Assembly (NCBI GenBank): GCA_029857875.1
Contig: JAOUGB010000213.1
Span: 1-5,180 of the forward strand
Reading direction: 5' to 3'
Source of the DNA: Desulfobacteraceae bacterium
GTDB lineage: Bacteria > Desulfobacterota > Desulfobacteria > Desulfobacterales > UBA11574
Length of the DNA stretch: 5,180 nt
Positions 1 through 5,180 of this stretch are shown here, piece by piece (within the stretch, counting starts at the first letter, position 1; every line of letters starts with the position of its first letter). Both the position numbers and the translations under genes were made by a program. The notes beneath the pieces are model-generated. The model was not told the origin of the DNA and ran no database searches. It was given only the letters and a program-made list of their open reading frames with translations.

Positions 1-496
1 CATGTTGGCGAATATTCTCCAGTCCACCCTCCTGACGGTCAACCAAGATGACCGCTTTGACAACATTCAGCCCCTCAGAACCGGCCCGTTCGATTGCCTT
101 GATGGTGGACCCGCCGGTGGTTGCAACATCGTCAATGATGACCACCCGCTGTCCGGGCTTCATATCTCCTTCGATCCATCGGATAATGCCATGGTCTTTT
201 TGGGTTTTACGTATGGAAAATGCATTGATGGGCCTTCCTTTTAATTCTGAAACAAACGCAGTGGCCATGGCCATGGGATCTGCACCGAAGGTAAGTCCGC
301 CGATTCCGTCAGGATTTAAATCCTTTATGTTCTCAAATACCAGATGGCCCACCAGAAACATGCCTCTTGGGCTCAATGTGGTGGGTTTGCAGTTCACATA
401 AAATTGGCTCATTCTGCCTGAAACAAGTTTAAAACTCGGTTCTTTTGTGTATTTGAACGATTTTTTACAAATGATTTCAATAAGCTCCTGTTTCAT
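1..496 (-). CDS. pyrE: Orotate phosphoribosyltransferase, 3' end missing
   Basis: PyrE joins orotate to PRPP to give orotidine 5'-phosphate in cytoplasmic pyrimidine synthesis. The minus-strand frame is open from the start to the window edge (165 codons), and the C-terminal end lies outside. Seen directly: the PRPP-binding loop [13 protein letters not shown] at about residues 118-130, followed by [14 protein letters not shown], and the catalytic-loop signature IRKTQKDHG at about 95-103. The N-terminal part ([20 protein letters not shown]) also fits the family. An in-frame TGA lies five codons above the alternative ATG at 502, so the start must be 502 or 496. I chose 496 because GGAG (507-510) is then 10 bases away rather than 4, and the protein begins MKQELIEI. 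The family is usually about 180-210 residues, so only a short tail should be missing. It follows fdhD on the same strand but across a repeat-bearing gap, so it may have its own promoter, which I could not pick out. Confidence 0.95.
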   Translation of the reverse strand, partial: MKQELIEIICKKSFKYTKEPSFKLVSGRMSQFYVNCKPTTLSPRGMFLVGHLVFENIKDLNPDGIGGLTFGADPMAMATAFVSELKGRPINAFSIRKTQKDHGIIRWIEGDMKPGQRVVIIDDVATTGGSTIKAIERAGSEGLNVVKAVILVDRQEGGLENIRQH

Positions 497-582
497 GTCC
501 ATTCTGCTCCATTGTCATGTCTTGGAAATTTTACAATTGCTTGAAATTAATAATCTTTTAATAGCTCCTGGTTTATGCCACT

Positions 583-644
583 TCCATGGAATGATGGAAT
601 ACTGGAATAATGGAACATTGGGTTTTGGGATGATGGGGTGATGG
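583..644. repeat. 8-base-phased degenerate TGGA repeat tract
   Basis: From 583 the sequence falls into successive octamers, most ending in TGGA or a close variant: TCCATGGA, ATGATGGA, ATACTGGA, ATAATGGA, ACATTGGG, TTTTGGGA, TGATGGGG, then a partial TGATGG. The first four units keep TGGA exactly and the later ones drift towards GGG. It lies between fdhD and pyrE and encodes nothing convincing. It is seen directly in the sequence; no function is assigned. Confidence 0.75.
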
Positions 645-705
645 TAAAATTCATTTTAACAAAATTGATAATATCCTTTATAAAATCAATATTCCAGTAT
701 TCCAT
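594..705. repeat. Inverted repeat, 16-bp perfect arms around an 80-bp centre
   Basis: The arm ATGGAATACTGGAATA at 594-609 is repeated exactly in reverse complement at 690-705. The 80-base centre (610-689) is AT-rich and contains smaller stems, such as TAAAAT/ATTTTA at 645-650 and 653-658, and ATTGAT/ATCAAT at 664-669 and 685-690. The left arm is part of the octamer tract. The right arm ends 5 bases beyond the fdhD stop codon. The arrangement resembles a small non-autonomous palindromic element inserted in, or kept in, the fdhD-pyrE gap. As RNA it could fold into a long hairpin ahead of pyrE. There is no T-run next to the arms, so it is not a classic intrinsic terminator. Confidence 0.7.
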
Positions 706-710
706 ATTTA

Positions 711-1511
711 TCACCGGGTCAACCGGTGCTCCCCGCAAAAAATATATAACCCGGTATGATCGGCCAGGCAGGCTAGAGTCATGTTTAATTCCGATGCCAG
801 TTCCACAGCCAGTGAAGTGGGACGTGAAAACGCCAGTATCACTTGAATTCGTGCCCGTGCAGCCTTTTGAACCAGTTCGTAACTGATGCGCGAAGAAAGC
901 GTCAATAAGACGGCCTCATCGAGCCTGCGATCCAAAAAGAGCTTTCCAATGGCTTTGTCCAGGGCATTGTGTCGGCCCACATCCTCTGCCACGGATAACA
1001 GCTTAAAATCAGACGAATATAGAGCGGCGGCGTGGGACGCACGGGTCTTGTCTCTCAGGGGCTGGTGTTGGGGAAGGTTTTCAAGACACTCAAGTGCCAA
1101 ACCGGCATTCATCCGGGTATCGTCACCGACAGGTCTGATCATCTGATAAAGATCCTTGACAATCTCTTTTCCACAAATGCCACAACTGGTTTGACTGATA
1201 TACCCGCGTCTGTCCAGAATATCGACAATCTTATCCCGTCTGGAAGCGTTCAGGGTAACGGCGACCACATTGGAATCATCACCCTCACAGCAGGAAATGG
1301 TGTTCACATCATCCGGCGTACTCACAATCCCTTCGGACAGACAAAAACCGGCGGCGTGCGCCAGCTCATCGCCCGGTGTCCGCATCACAACAGAATATGG
1401 TTTCCCTTCAATACGGATCGACAGGGGCTCTTCACCGATGAGTCTGTGTTTGGAAGCTGCTTTGTTCTTTTGATCCCAGCACAAAACTGTATGTTCAATA
1501 AATGTTTCCAA
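711..1511 (-). CDS. fdhD: FdhD, sulfurtransferase for formate dehydrogenase
   Basis: FdhD passes sulfur from a cysteine desulfurase to the molybdenum/tungsten cofactor of formate dehydrogenase, which is needed for activity; it acts in the cytoplasm. The product is 266 residues, normal for the family. Seen directly: the sulfur-relay pair C110-G-I-C113 in TSCGICGKE, the block EDVGRHNALDKAIG at 176-189, EEPLSI at 27-32, R-x-PGDE...AGF near 44-56, and SRPTSLAVELA near 229-239. Some usually glycine-rich spots differ (SSRIS at 206-210, TRASHAAAL at 156-164), which looks like divergence rather than damage. The start is TTG: AAAGGAG at 1519-1525 sits 7 bases upstream, an in-frame TAA lies just before it, and the next methionine is residue 43. 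It follows the permease by 50 bases with no terminator between, so co-transcription is likely. No formate dehydrogenase gene lies in the window. Confidence 0.95.
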   Translation of the reverse strand: METFIEHTVLCWDQKNKAASKHRLIGEEPLSIRIEGKPYSVVMRTPGDELAHAAGFCLSEGIVSTPDDVNTISCCEGDDSNVVAVTLNASRRDKIVDILDRRGYISQTSCGICGKEIVKDLYQMIRPVGDDTRMNAGLALECLENLPQHQPLRDKTRASHAAALYSSDFKLLSVAEDVGRHNALDKAIGKLFLDRRLDEAVLLTLSSRISYELVQKAARARIQVILAFSRPTSLAVELASELNMTLACLADHTGLYIFCGEHRLTR

Positions 1512-1518
1512 TAAAAAT

Positions 1519-1525
1519 CTCCTTT
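1519..1525 (-). promoter_or_regulatory. Strong ribosome binding site that fixes the fdhD TTG start
   Basis: On the minus strand the sequence reads AAAGGAG, then 7 bases, then TTG. An in-frame stop overlaps the upstream edge of this site, so no longer reading frame is possible. This supports TTG at 1511-1509 as the true start. Confidence 0.85.
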
Positions 1526-1561
1526 ATGAATCGACCAGGCAGGTGCTTTCATTACGGACCC

Positions 1562-2662
1562 TTATCCGCAAGTTTTTCCGGATAAAGAAAAAGAACGTAG
1601 GGCATGGGGCACACCCTGGCAAAGTGCGAAGATTATCAGAGCAGCCAGTATCACAGCGCTGCTGATCTGAATATAATGTGGAATGATATCCGCAGCCTGT
1701 CCAGCAGTTGCCGTTGCGGAAATACCCATGCCGTAATAGAGCATATCCGTAAAAAGTCCTAAAACAATAGAACATATAGCGATTGAACTCAGATATATCA
1801 AGAGGGACTTTTTTCCAAAAAGACCGGAAATCATGCTTATAGAGGCGATGTTGGTGGCCGGACCGGCCAATAAAAAGACAAGTGCCGCGCCGGGATTCAA
1901 TCCTTTCAGTACAAGCGCGGCGGCAATGGGGGTGGAAGCGGTGGCACAGACATACATGGGAATACCTGCCACGAGCATGACAAGCATGGCCGTAAAGTTG
2001 TTGTTCAGGTAGGATTGAAAAAACGAATCAGGAATCATGTAGGTGATGATACCGGCCAGAATGATACCAAGGAGAAACCATTTCCCGATATCCCCAAGAA
2101 GATCCACAAATGCAAATTTCAATCCGGAAACTATTTTCGCAATAAACGGTTTCTCCACCCGTTCCGTTTGATTTTCAAGAGTGCTGGTGCTGCAGCAACC
2201 GCCTGAACCTGAACAGACAACCTCGGGAATATTATCTGATGAACTTTTCGTCGGCAACAAAACATTTTCGAATAGACCGGTTACAATAGCGGTAATAAAT
2301 GCCGCTACCGGACGAATCAAGGCTATTATAGGGTCCAGCAATGCAAAGGTCAGCGGTATGGAATCAATGCCCGATTCAGGCGTTGAGATCAGAAATGACA
2401 TGGTTGCGCCATTGTTTGCACCCTGCCGCTTCAGACCTGCGGCAGCCGGCAAAACACCGCAGGAACACAATGGAATCGGAATGCCTGCAAGGGCTGCCAG
2501 CAATACCGGACGTACGCTTCCCTTTCCAAGGTAGCGACCGACGGTTTCGGGCTTGATGAAAACATAAAGAATACCGGCTATGAAAAAACCGAACAGCATG
2601 TAAACGGCAGATTCATAAAAAACCTGCCATGACGCACTTAGGATTGAAATAACAATGCTCAT
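1562..2662 (-). CDS. Metal/metalloid efflux permease, ArsP / SO_0444 family
   Basis: A 366-residue polytopic membrane protein of the permease family that includes ArsP (organoarsenical efflux) and SO_0444-type proteins described as Cu/Zn exporters. Hydrophobic segments lie near residues 15-36, 51-75, 103-135, 194-212, 223-250, 257-280, 286-305 and 331-349. Family motifs seen: PLCSCG at 64-69 (C66, C68), STPESGID at 93-100, PMYVCATASTP at 235-245 (C239), and AGPATN at 266-271. Between the two membrane halves a soluble loop (about 136-172) carries C150, C156 and C157, which could bind metal. The preceding gene, 39 bases away, is a metal-responsive ArsR repressor with zinc-type sites, which makes zinc, cadmium or copper export more likely than arsenic; this is inference. 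The start is ATG at 2662; upstream AAAAGG is 12 bases away, a weak site. Substrate is uncertain; family assignment is firm. Confidence 0.88.
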   Translation of the reverse strand: MSIVISILSASWQVFYESAVYMLFGFFIAGILYVFIKPETVGRYLGKGSVRPVLLAALAGIPIPLCSCGVLPAAAGLKRQGANNGATMSFLISTPESGIDSIPLTFALLDPIIALIRPVAAFITAIVTGLFENVLLPTKSSSDNIPEVVCSGSGGCCSTSTLENQTERVEKPFIAKIVSGLKFAFVDLLGDIGKWFLLGIILAGIITYMIPDSFFQSYLNNNFTAMLVMLVAGIPMYVCATASTPIAAALVLKGLNPGAALVFLLAGPATNIASISMISGLFGKKSLLIYLSSIAICSIVLGLFTDMLYYGMGISATATAGQAADIIPHYIQISSAVILAALIIFALCQGVPHALRSFSLSGKTCG

Positions 2663-2701
2663 TATTCAGTAAAACCTTTTTTTTATAAAGAAATAAAACT
2701 G

Positions 2702-3046
2702 TTATTCTTGAACATGTTGTATGCTTTGTTTGATGAGCGATTTTACATGATCATCGTCCAGACGATAAAACACGATTTTGCCTTCTCTTCGATAGCTTAC
2801 AATTTTTAAGTTTCTGAGTATCCGAAGCTGATGCGAAACAGCGGATTCAGAAGATCCGGAGACGGCAGCCAGATCGCAGACACATAGCTCACAGGTCGCC
2901 AGTGCCGTAACGATTTTAAGTCGACTCGGGTCGCTCAACGCCTTGAAAATATCGGTGAGACTCCGAAGTGTATCTGAGTCGGGAATATTCTCCATGGCGT
3001 GAGCTACTTGTTCTTGATGTAATACTTTTTCCTGGCATTGGTCCAC
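2702..3046 (-). CDS. ArsR/SmtB-family metal-sensing repressor
   Basis: A 114-residue winged-helix repressor that leaves DNA when it binds metal. Seen directly: FKALSDPSRLKIV at 34-46, the metal-site helix ELCVCDL at 53-59 (C55, C57), the recognition helix SSESAVSHQLRILRNL at 65-80, and the wing YRREGKIVFYRL at 85-96. The C-terminal helix has D98, H100, H111 and E114, the same spacing as the zinc site of SmtB (D104, H106, H117, E120). C4, H10 and C52 could complete a second site as in CadC/SmtB-type proteins. From known members this pattern suggests sensing of Zn, perhaps with Cd or Pb; the metal itself is inference. The start is GTG, with AAGGGG (3053-3058) 6 bases upstream. The alternative ATG at residue 18 would lose C4 and H10. 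It sits just upstream of the permease and probably controls itself and that gene. Confidence 0.93.
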   Translation of the reverse strand: MDQCQEKVLHQEQVAHAMENIPDSDTLRSLTDIFKALSDPSRLKIVTALATCELCVCDLAAVSGSSESAVSHQLRILRNLKIVSYRREGKIVFYRLDDDHVKSLIKQSIQHVQE

Positions 3047-3061
3047 GTTTTACCCCTTAAT

Positions 3062-3081
3062 ATATGATCATCTGTTCATAT
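3062..3081. promoter_or_regulatory. Probable operator of the ArsR-type repressor
   Basis: Read on the minus strand, this is ATATGAACA, two bases, TGATCATAT: a 9-2-9 inverted repeat matching at 8 of 9 positions per arm. ArsR/SmtB repressors typically bind such AT-flanked TGAAnn/nnTTCA-like dyads. It begins 16 bases upstream of the repressor start codon and overlaps the proposed -10 region, so binding would block transcription of the repressor-permease operon. Confidence 0.75.
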
Positions 3082-3103
3082 GTCAATTTAGTGGGCGTGT
3101 CAA
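3075..3103 (-). promoter_or_regulatory. Likely promoter of the repressor-permease operon
   Basis: On the minus strand TTGACA (3103-3098) is followed by a 17-base spacer and TATGAA (3080-3075). A start near 3068 would keep the ribosome binding site (3053-3058) in the message. A second TTGACA at 3086-3081, 16 bases from TATATT (3064-3059), looks better by sequence. However, it would start transcription at about 3052, cutting off the ribosome binding site and giving a nearly leaderless GTG message. Either reading overlaps the operator. Confidence 0.55.
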
Positions 3104-3150
3104 TAAAATAATTGATGACCTGTTATTCTTCCCGAATATACACACAAGAA

Positions 3151-3426
3151 CAGGGTAAACGCATTTGATTTCCAATACGTGATGAGCGCTCCACGACAGC
3201 GTATATCTCTTTCCAACCGACTGAAACTTGTGCTTTAGCACCTGTAAGCCCGAACCGCGCCTGAGGTATTTAGAAACATTTATCGCTAAATTATCCCATT
3301 GATTGTTTAAGTCATCATCTTATTCGGTTCGGGCTAACGTGTGCTAAAGCCCTTCAAACAGTCATTCGGTTTTCAAGAGAAACACGCCGTCGCTACGCTG
3401 CACCGAAATCAAACGCGTTTGTCCTG
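3151..3426. repeat. Long imperfect inverted repeat (MITE-like), about 276 bp
   Basis: Left arm 3151-3257 and right arm 3325-3426 are reverse complements in several collinear blocks. AAACGC-x-TTTGATTTC matches at 15 of 16 (3157-3172 with 3405-3420). The 26-base blocks 3194-3219 and 3367-3392 match at about 20. GCTTTAGCAC is perfect (3232-3241 with 3341-3350). AGCCCGAACCG is perfect (3247-3257 with 3325-3335). The ends are CAGG (3151-3154) and CCTG (3423-3426). The central 67 bases contain a small ATTTAG/CTAAAT stem (3268-3273, 3286-3291). No open reading frame or target-site duplication is visible. It could be a decayed non-autonomous mobile element or a structured RNA. It fills most of the gap between the two divergent operons, which otherwise holds only their promoters. 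Confidence 0.72.
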
Positions 3427-3432
3427 GACGCC

Positions 3433-3444
3433 ATAAATATTTAT
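3433..3444. repeat. AT palindrome upstream of the rplU promoter
   Basis: ATAAATATTTAT is a perfect 12-base palindrome that ends one base before the TCTTGACA -35 region. It could act as an AT-rich upstream promoter element, as expected for a ribosomal-protein operon, or as a binding site. Only the palindrome itself is certain. Confidence 0.45.
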
Positions 3445-3445
3445 C

Positions 3446-3473
3446 TTGACAAATTTTGGATATTGGCTAAAAT
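3446..3473 (+). promoter_or_regulatory. Likely sigma-70-type promoter of the rplU-rpmA-obg-proB operon
   Basis: TTGACA at 3446-3451 is followed by a 16-base spacer and TAAAAT at 3468-3473. An AT-rich palindrome lies directly upstream. A start near 3480 would give an untranslated leader of about 48 bases before rplU, ending in a strong AGGAGG (3512-3517). Confidence 0.7.
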
Positions 3474-3527
3474 AATAAATTTCTTAAATCATAGTCGAAT
3501 TCAGGCGTTTCAGGAGGAATTAAAGAG

Positions 3528-3839
3528 ATGTACGCTATCGTTAAAACAGGCGGAAAACAATATAAAATTCATGAAGGCGATATCATTAGGGTCGAAAAAA
3601 TTGAGGGAAACATCGGCAATTTAGTTTCTTTTGACCAGGTCCTTATGTTTTCAGATGGTGAAAATACCAGCATCGGTCAGCCTGTACTCGATAATGTAGC
3701 GGTAAAGGGACATATCGTAGAACAGGGCAAAGAAAAAAAAATTATCGTTTTCAAATACAAGCGACGTAAAAGATATCGGAGAAAACAAGGACATCGACAA
3801 CAGTTTACTGCAATCAAAATAGATCAAATCGAAGCGTAA
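3528..3839 (+). CDS. rplU: Large-subunit ribosomal protein bL21
   Basis: bL21 binds 23S rRNA in the 50S ribosomal subunit. The 103-residue product is the normal length. It opens with the family start MYAIVKTGGKQYK and carries the basic signature VFKYKRRKRYRRKQGHRQ at about 73-90, which contacts rRNA. The ATG is preceded by AGGAGG at 3512-3517, 10 bases away. It is the first gene of the plus-strand operon and is followed after 33 bases by rpmA, the usual pairing. Nothing is unusual. Confidence 0.98.
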   Translation: MYAIVKTGGKQYKIHEGDIIRVEKIEGNIGNLVSFDQVLMFSDGENTSIGQPVLDNVAVKGHIVEQGKEKKIIVFKYKRRKRYRRKQGHRQQFTAIKIDQIEA

Positions 3840-3872
3840 AAAAATCGTTTCTTTTGTTAAGGAGTTTAGATA

Positions 3873-4127
3873 ATGGCACATAAAAAAGCTGGCGGTAGCT
3901 CTAGAAATGGGCGCGACAGTCAGGGGCAACGTCGGGGTGTAAAACGATACGGCGGTCAAACCGTAAAAGCGGGGAATATTCTTGTTCGCCAGTTGGGAAC
4001 AAAAATCCATCCCGGCGCCAATGTGGGTATGGGCAAAGATTACACGCTGTTTGCCAAAGTTGACGGTATCGTTGCCTTTGAGAGGCTGGGTCGTTCCCGT
4101 AAAAAAGTAAGTGTTTATGCAGAGTGA
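3873..4127 (+). CDS. rpmA: Large-subunit ribosomal protein bL27
   Basis: bL27 reaches the peptidyl-transferase centre of the 50S subunit through its N-terminal tail and helps position tRNA. The 84-residue product begins [20 protein letters not shown], the classic form with no cleavable N-terminal extension of the Firmicutes type. The core [21 protein letters not shown] (about 39-59) matches the family closely. TAAGGAG at 3858-3864 lies 8 bases before the ATG. Its stop codon overlaps the first bases of obg (GTGA, 4124-4127), so translation of the two is probably coupled. Confidence 0.98.
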   Translation: MAHKKAGGSSRNGRDSQGQRRGVKRYGGQTVKAGNILVRQLGTKIHPGANVGMGKDYTLFAKVDGIVAFERLGRSRKKVSVYAE

Positions 4128-5125
4128 AATTCATTGATGAAGCGATGATCACGGTGCAGTCCGGTAACGGCGGCAAGGGCTGTGTAAGCTTCAGGCGTGA
4201 AAAATTTATTCCACGCGGAGGACCGGACGGCGGCGACGGTGGCAAGGGTGGGGATATTATATTAAGTACCACGACGAGAAAACGCACCCTTTATCATTTT
4301 AAATATCAAAAACATTTCAAAGCCGAAAACGGCGCACATGGCCAGGGTAAGCAAAAGACCGGAAAAAACGGCCGAAACCTCACCATAGAACTTCCTCCCG
4401 GAACTCTTGTGATCGATGCGGATACCGGACATCTTATCAAAGACCTCGTCGACACCGATGAAACATTTGTAATTTTAAAAGGCGGTAGAGGCGGCCAGGG
4501 TAACACGAAATTTAAAACTTCCACACACCGGACCCCCCGGTTTGCTCAGCCCGGTGAACCCGGTGAAACCAGAACATTAAAGCTTGAGCTTAAACTGTTG
4601 GCCGATGTCGGAATTATCGGTCTTCCCAATGCCGGAAAATCCACACTGATTACCGCTATTTCCTCAGCCCGTCCTAAGATTGCCAATTATCCCTTTACCA
4701 CACTGACACCCAGTCTTGGTGTGGTTCAAACCAACTGGGCAGAGCCTTTTGTCGTCGCAGATATCCCTGGCTTGATTAAGGGGGCGCACCAGGGAACCGG
4801 GCTCGGCATCAAATTTCTCAGGCACATAGAGCGTACCCGCATTTTGATTCACCTTATCGATGTCTCATCCATTGATCCTGATGATCCCCTCCACCAATAC
4901 CATACCATCAACCAAGAGCTTGTCATGTATGATGAAAAGCTTGTAAAAAAGCCTCAAATTGTAGTACTCAACAAACTTGATCTGCCCGGGGTTCGGAAAG
5001 CGGCTGAAATTTTTCAATCTGCGTTAAAGGATAAAAAAGTATTACTTATTTCCGCATTAACCGAACAGGGGCTTGAAGAATTAAAGTCTCAAATCGTTCA
5101 CCTATTGGACAGCGATGATGAATGA
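4124..5125 (+). CDS. obg: Obg/CgtA GTPase, ribosome assembly
   Basis: Obg is a GTPase that acts late in 50S subunit assembly and in growth and stress control. The 333-residue product has the glycine-rich Obg fold (about 1-158; e.g. [16 protein letters not shown] at 13-28 and [13 protein letters not shown] at 32-44), then a GTPase domain. There G1 is GLPNAGKS at 166-173, the switch I region is FTTLTPSLG at 191-199, G3 is DIPG at 213-216, G4 is NKLD at 283-286 and G5 is SAL at 310-312. It stops after a short acidic tail (DSDDE) and lacks the extra C-terminal OCT domain of Firmicutes Obg, so it is the short form. The start is GTG, overlapping the rpmA stop by four bases, with no good ribosome binding site nearby, which points to translational coupling. 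It should not be started at M8, since the family opening MKFIDEA is intact. Confidence 0.97.
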   Translation: MKFIDEAMITVQSGNGGKGCVSFRREKFIPRGGPDGGDGGKGGDIILSTTTRKRTLYHFKYQKHFKAENGAHGQGKQKTGKNGRNLTIELPPGTLVIDADTGHLIKDLVDTDETFVILKGGRGGQGNTKFKTSTHRTPRFAQPGEPGETRTLKLELKLLADVGIIGLPNAGKSTLITAISSARPKIANYPFTTLTPSLGVVQTNWAEPFVVADIPGLIKGAHQGTGLGIKFLRHIERTRILIHLIDVSSIDPDDPLHQYHTINQELVMYDEKLVKKPQIVVLNKLDLPGVRKAAEIFQSALKDKKVLLISALTEQGLEELKSQIVHLLDSDDE

Positions 5126-5180
5126 GAAAAGAACATCGATTTTTAACAGCGCCAGACGAGTAGTGGTAAAAGTTGGCAGC
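5118..5180 (+). CDS. proB: Glutamate 5-kinase, first 21 codons only
   Basis: ProB phosphorylates glutamate in the first step of proline synthesis in the cytoplasm. Only the N-terminus is present: [21 protein letters not shown], where RVVVKVGS is the conserved first strand and nucleotide-binding turn of the amino-acid kinase fold in ProB. Two adjacent in-frame ATGs (5115 and 5118) could start it; both overlap the end of obg, by 11 or 8 bases. There is no strong ribosome binding site, so coupling to obg translation is likely. The order obg-proB is common in bacteria and supports the call; most of the gene lies beyond the window. Confidence 0.85.
   Translation, partial: MNEKRTSIFNSARRVVVKVGS

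Noticed and set aside
583..705. CRISPR array
   Set aside because: The units are 8 bases long, degenerate and contiguous, with no spacers of regular length and no cas genes in the window.
690..728. Intrinsic terminator after fdhD
   Set aside because: Stems are present, but no U-run follows in the direction of transcription, so termination cannot be claimed.
547..738. 63-codon minus-strand frame between fdhD and pyrE
   Set aside because: It overlaps the end of fdhD and is mostly a translation of the octamer tract and inverted repeat (runs such as MEYWN and HYSSIPSFHG). No ribosome binding site or family resemblance was seen.
1032..1514. 160-codon plus-strand frame opposite fdhD
   Set aside because: It lies wholly antisense to a clearly identified fdhD and shows no recognisable protein features.
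1524..1775. Minus-strand frame overlapping the permease 3' end, which could hint at a frameshift
   Set aside because: Its product is Cys/Tyr/Arg-rich and unlike a membrane protein, while the permease frame stays hydrophobic through residue 349 and ends at a normal stop. No frameshift is needed.
3105..3527. tRNA, riboswitch or unlisted small gene in the long intergenic region
   Set aside because: No cloverleaf, known riboswitch core or supported start with ribosome binding site was found. The structure is explained by the inverted repeat and the two promoters.
3651..4287. Minus-strand frames opposite rplU, rpmA and obg
   Set aside because: Antisense shadows of three firmly identified genes; the proline-rich stretch is just the complement of Obg glycine codons.

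Overview
This window reads as ordinary bacterial chromosome of moderate GC, with two divergent transcription blocks separated by a repeat-bearing intergenic region. The gene order bL21-bL27-Obg-ProB, the short FdhD and PyrE types, and the TGGA-rich intergenic repeat would fit a sulfate-reducer-like member of Desulfobacterota (former Deltaproteobacteria). That placement is an inference from gene order and style, not a search result.

Left block, positions 1 to about 3105, all on the minus strand. In transcription order it holds an ArsR/SmtB-type metal sensor (3046-2702), a cysteine-bearing permease of the ArsP / SO_0444 efflux family (2662-1562), the formate dehydrogenase maturation protein FdhD (1511-711, TTG start), and after a 208-214 base repeat-bearing gap, orotate phosphoribosyltransferase PyrE, which runs off the left edge. 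Sensor and permease look like a self-contained metal-efflux unit. The sensor carries both the cysteine site of CadC-type proteins and the complete C-terminal D-x-H...H-x-x-E site of SmtB-type zinc sensors. Its promoter holds a 9-2-9 inverted repeat of the kind these repressors bind. FdhD lies 50 bases after the permease, so it may be co-transcribed with it.

Middle region, 3105-3527, has no gene. It contains a roughly 276 bp imperfect inverted repeat (3151-3426), flanked on one side by the sensor promoter/operator and on the other by the promoter of the ribosomal-protein operon.

Right block, 3446 to the end, plus strand: rplU (bL21), rpmA (bL27), obg (ribosome-assembly GTPase) and the first 21 codons of proB (glutamate 5-kinase). 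The last three are joined by short stop/start overlaps, so they are probably translationally coupled.

No large undescribed system is visible. The most interesting items are the dual-site metal sensor with its operator, the long inverted repeat between the two promoters, the placement of fdhD behind a metal permease, and the 8-base-phased repeat before pyrE.
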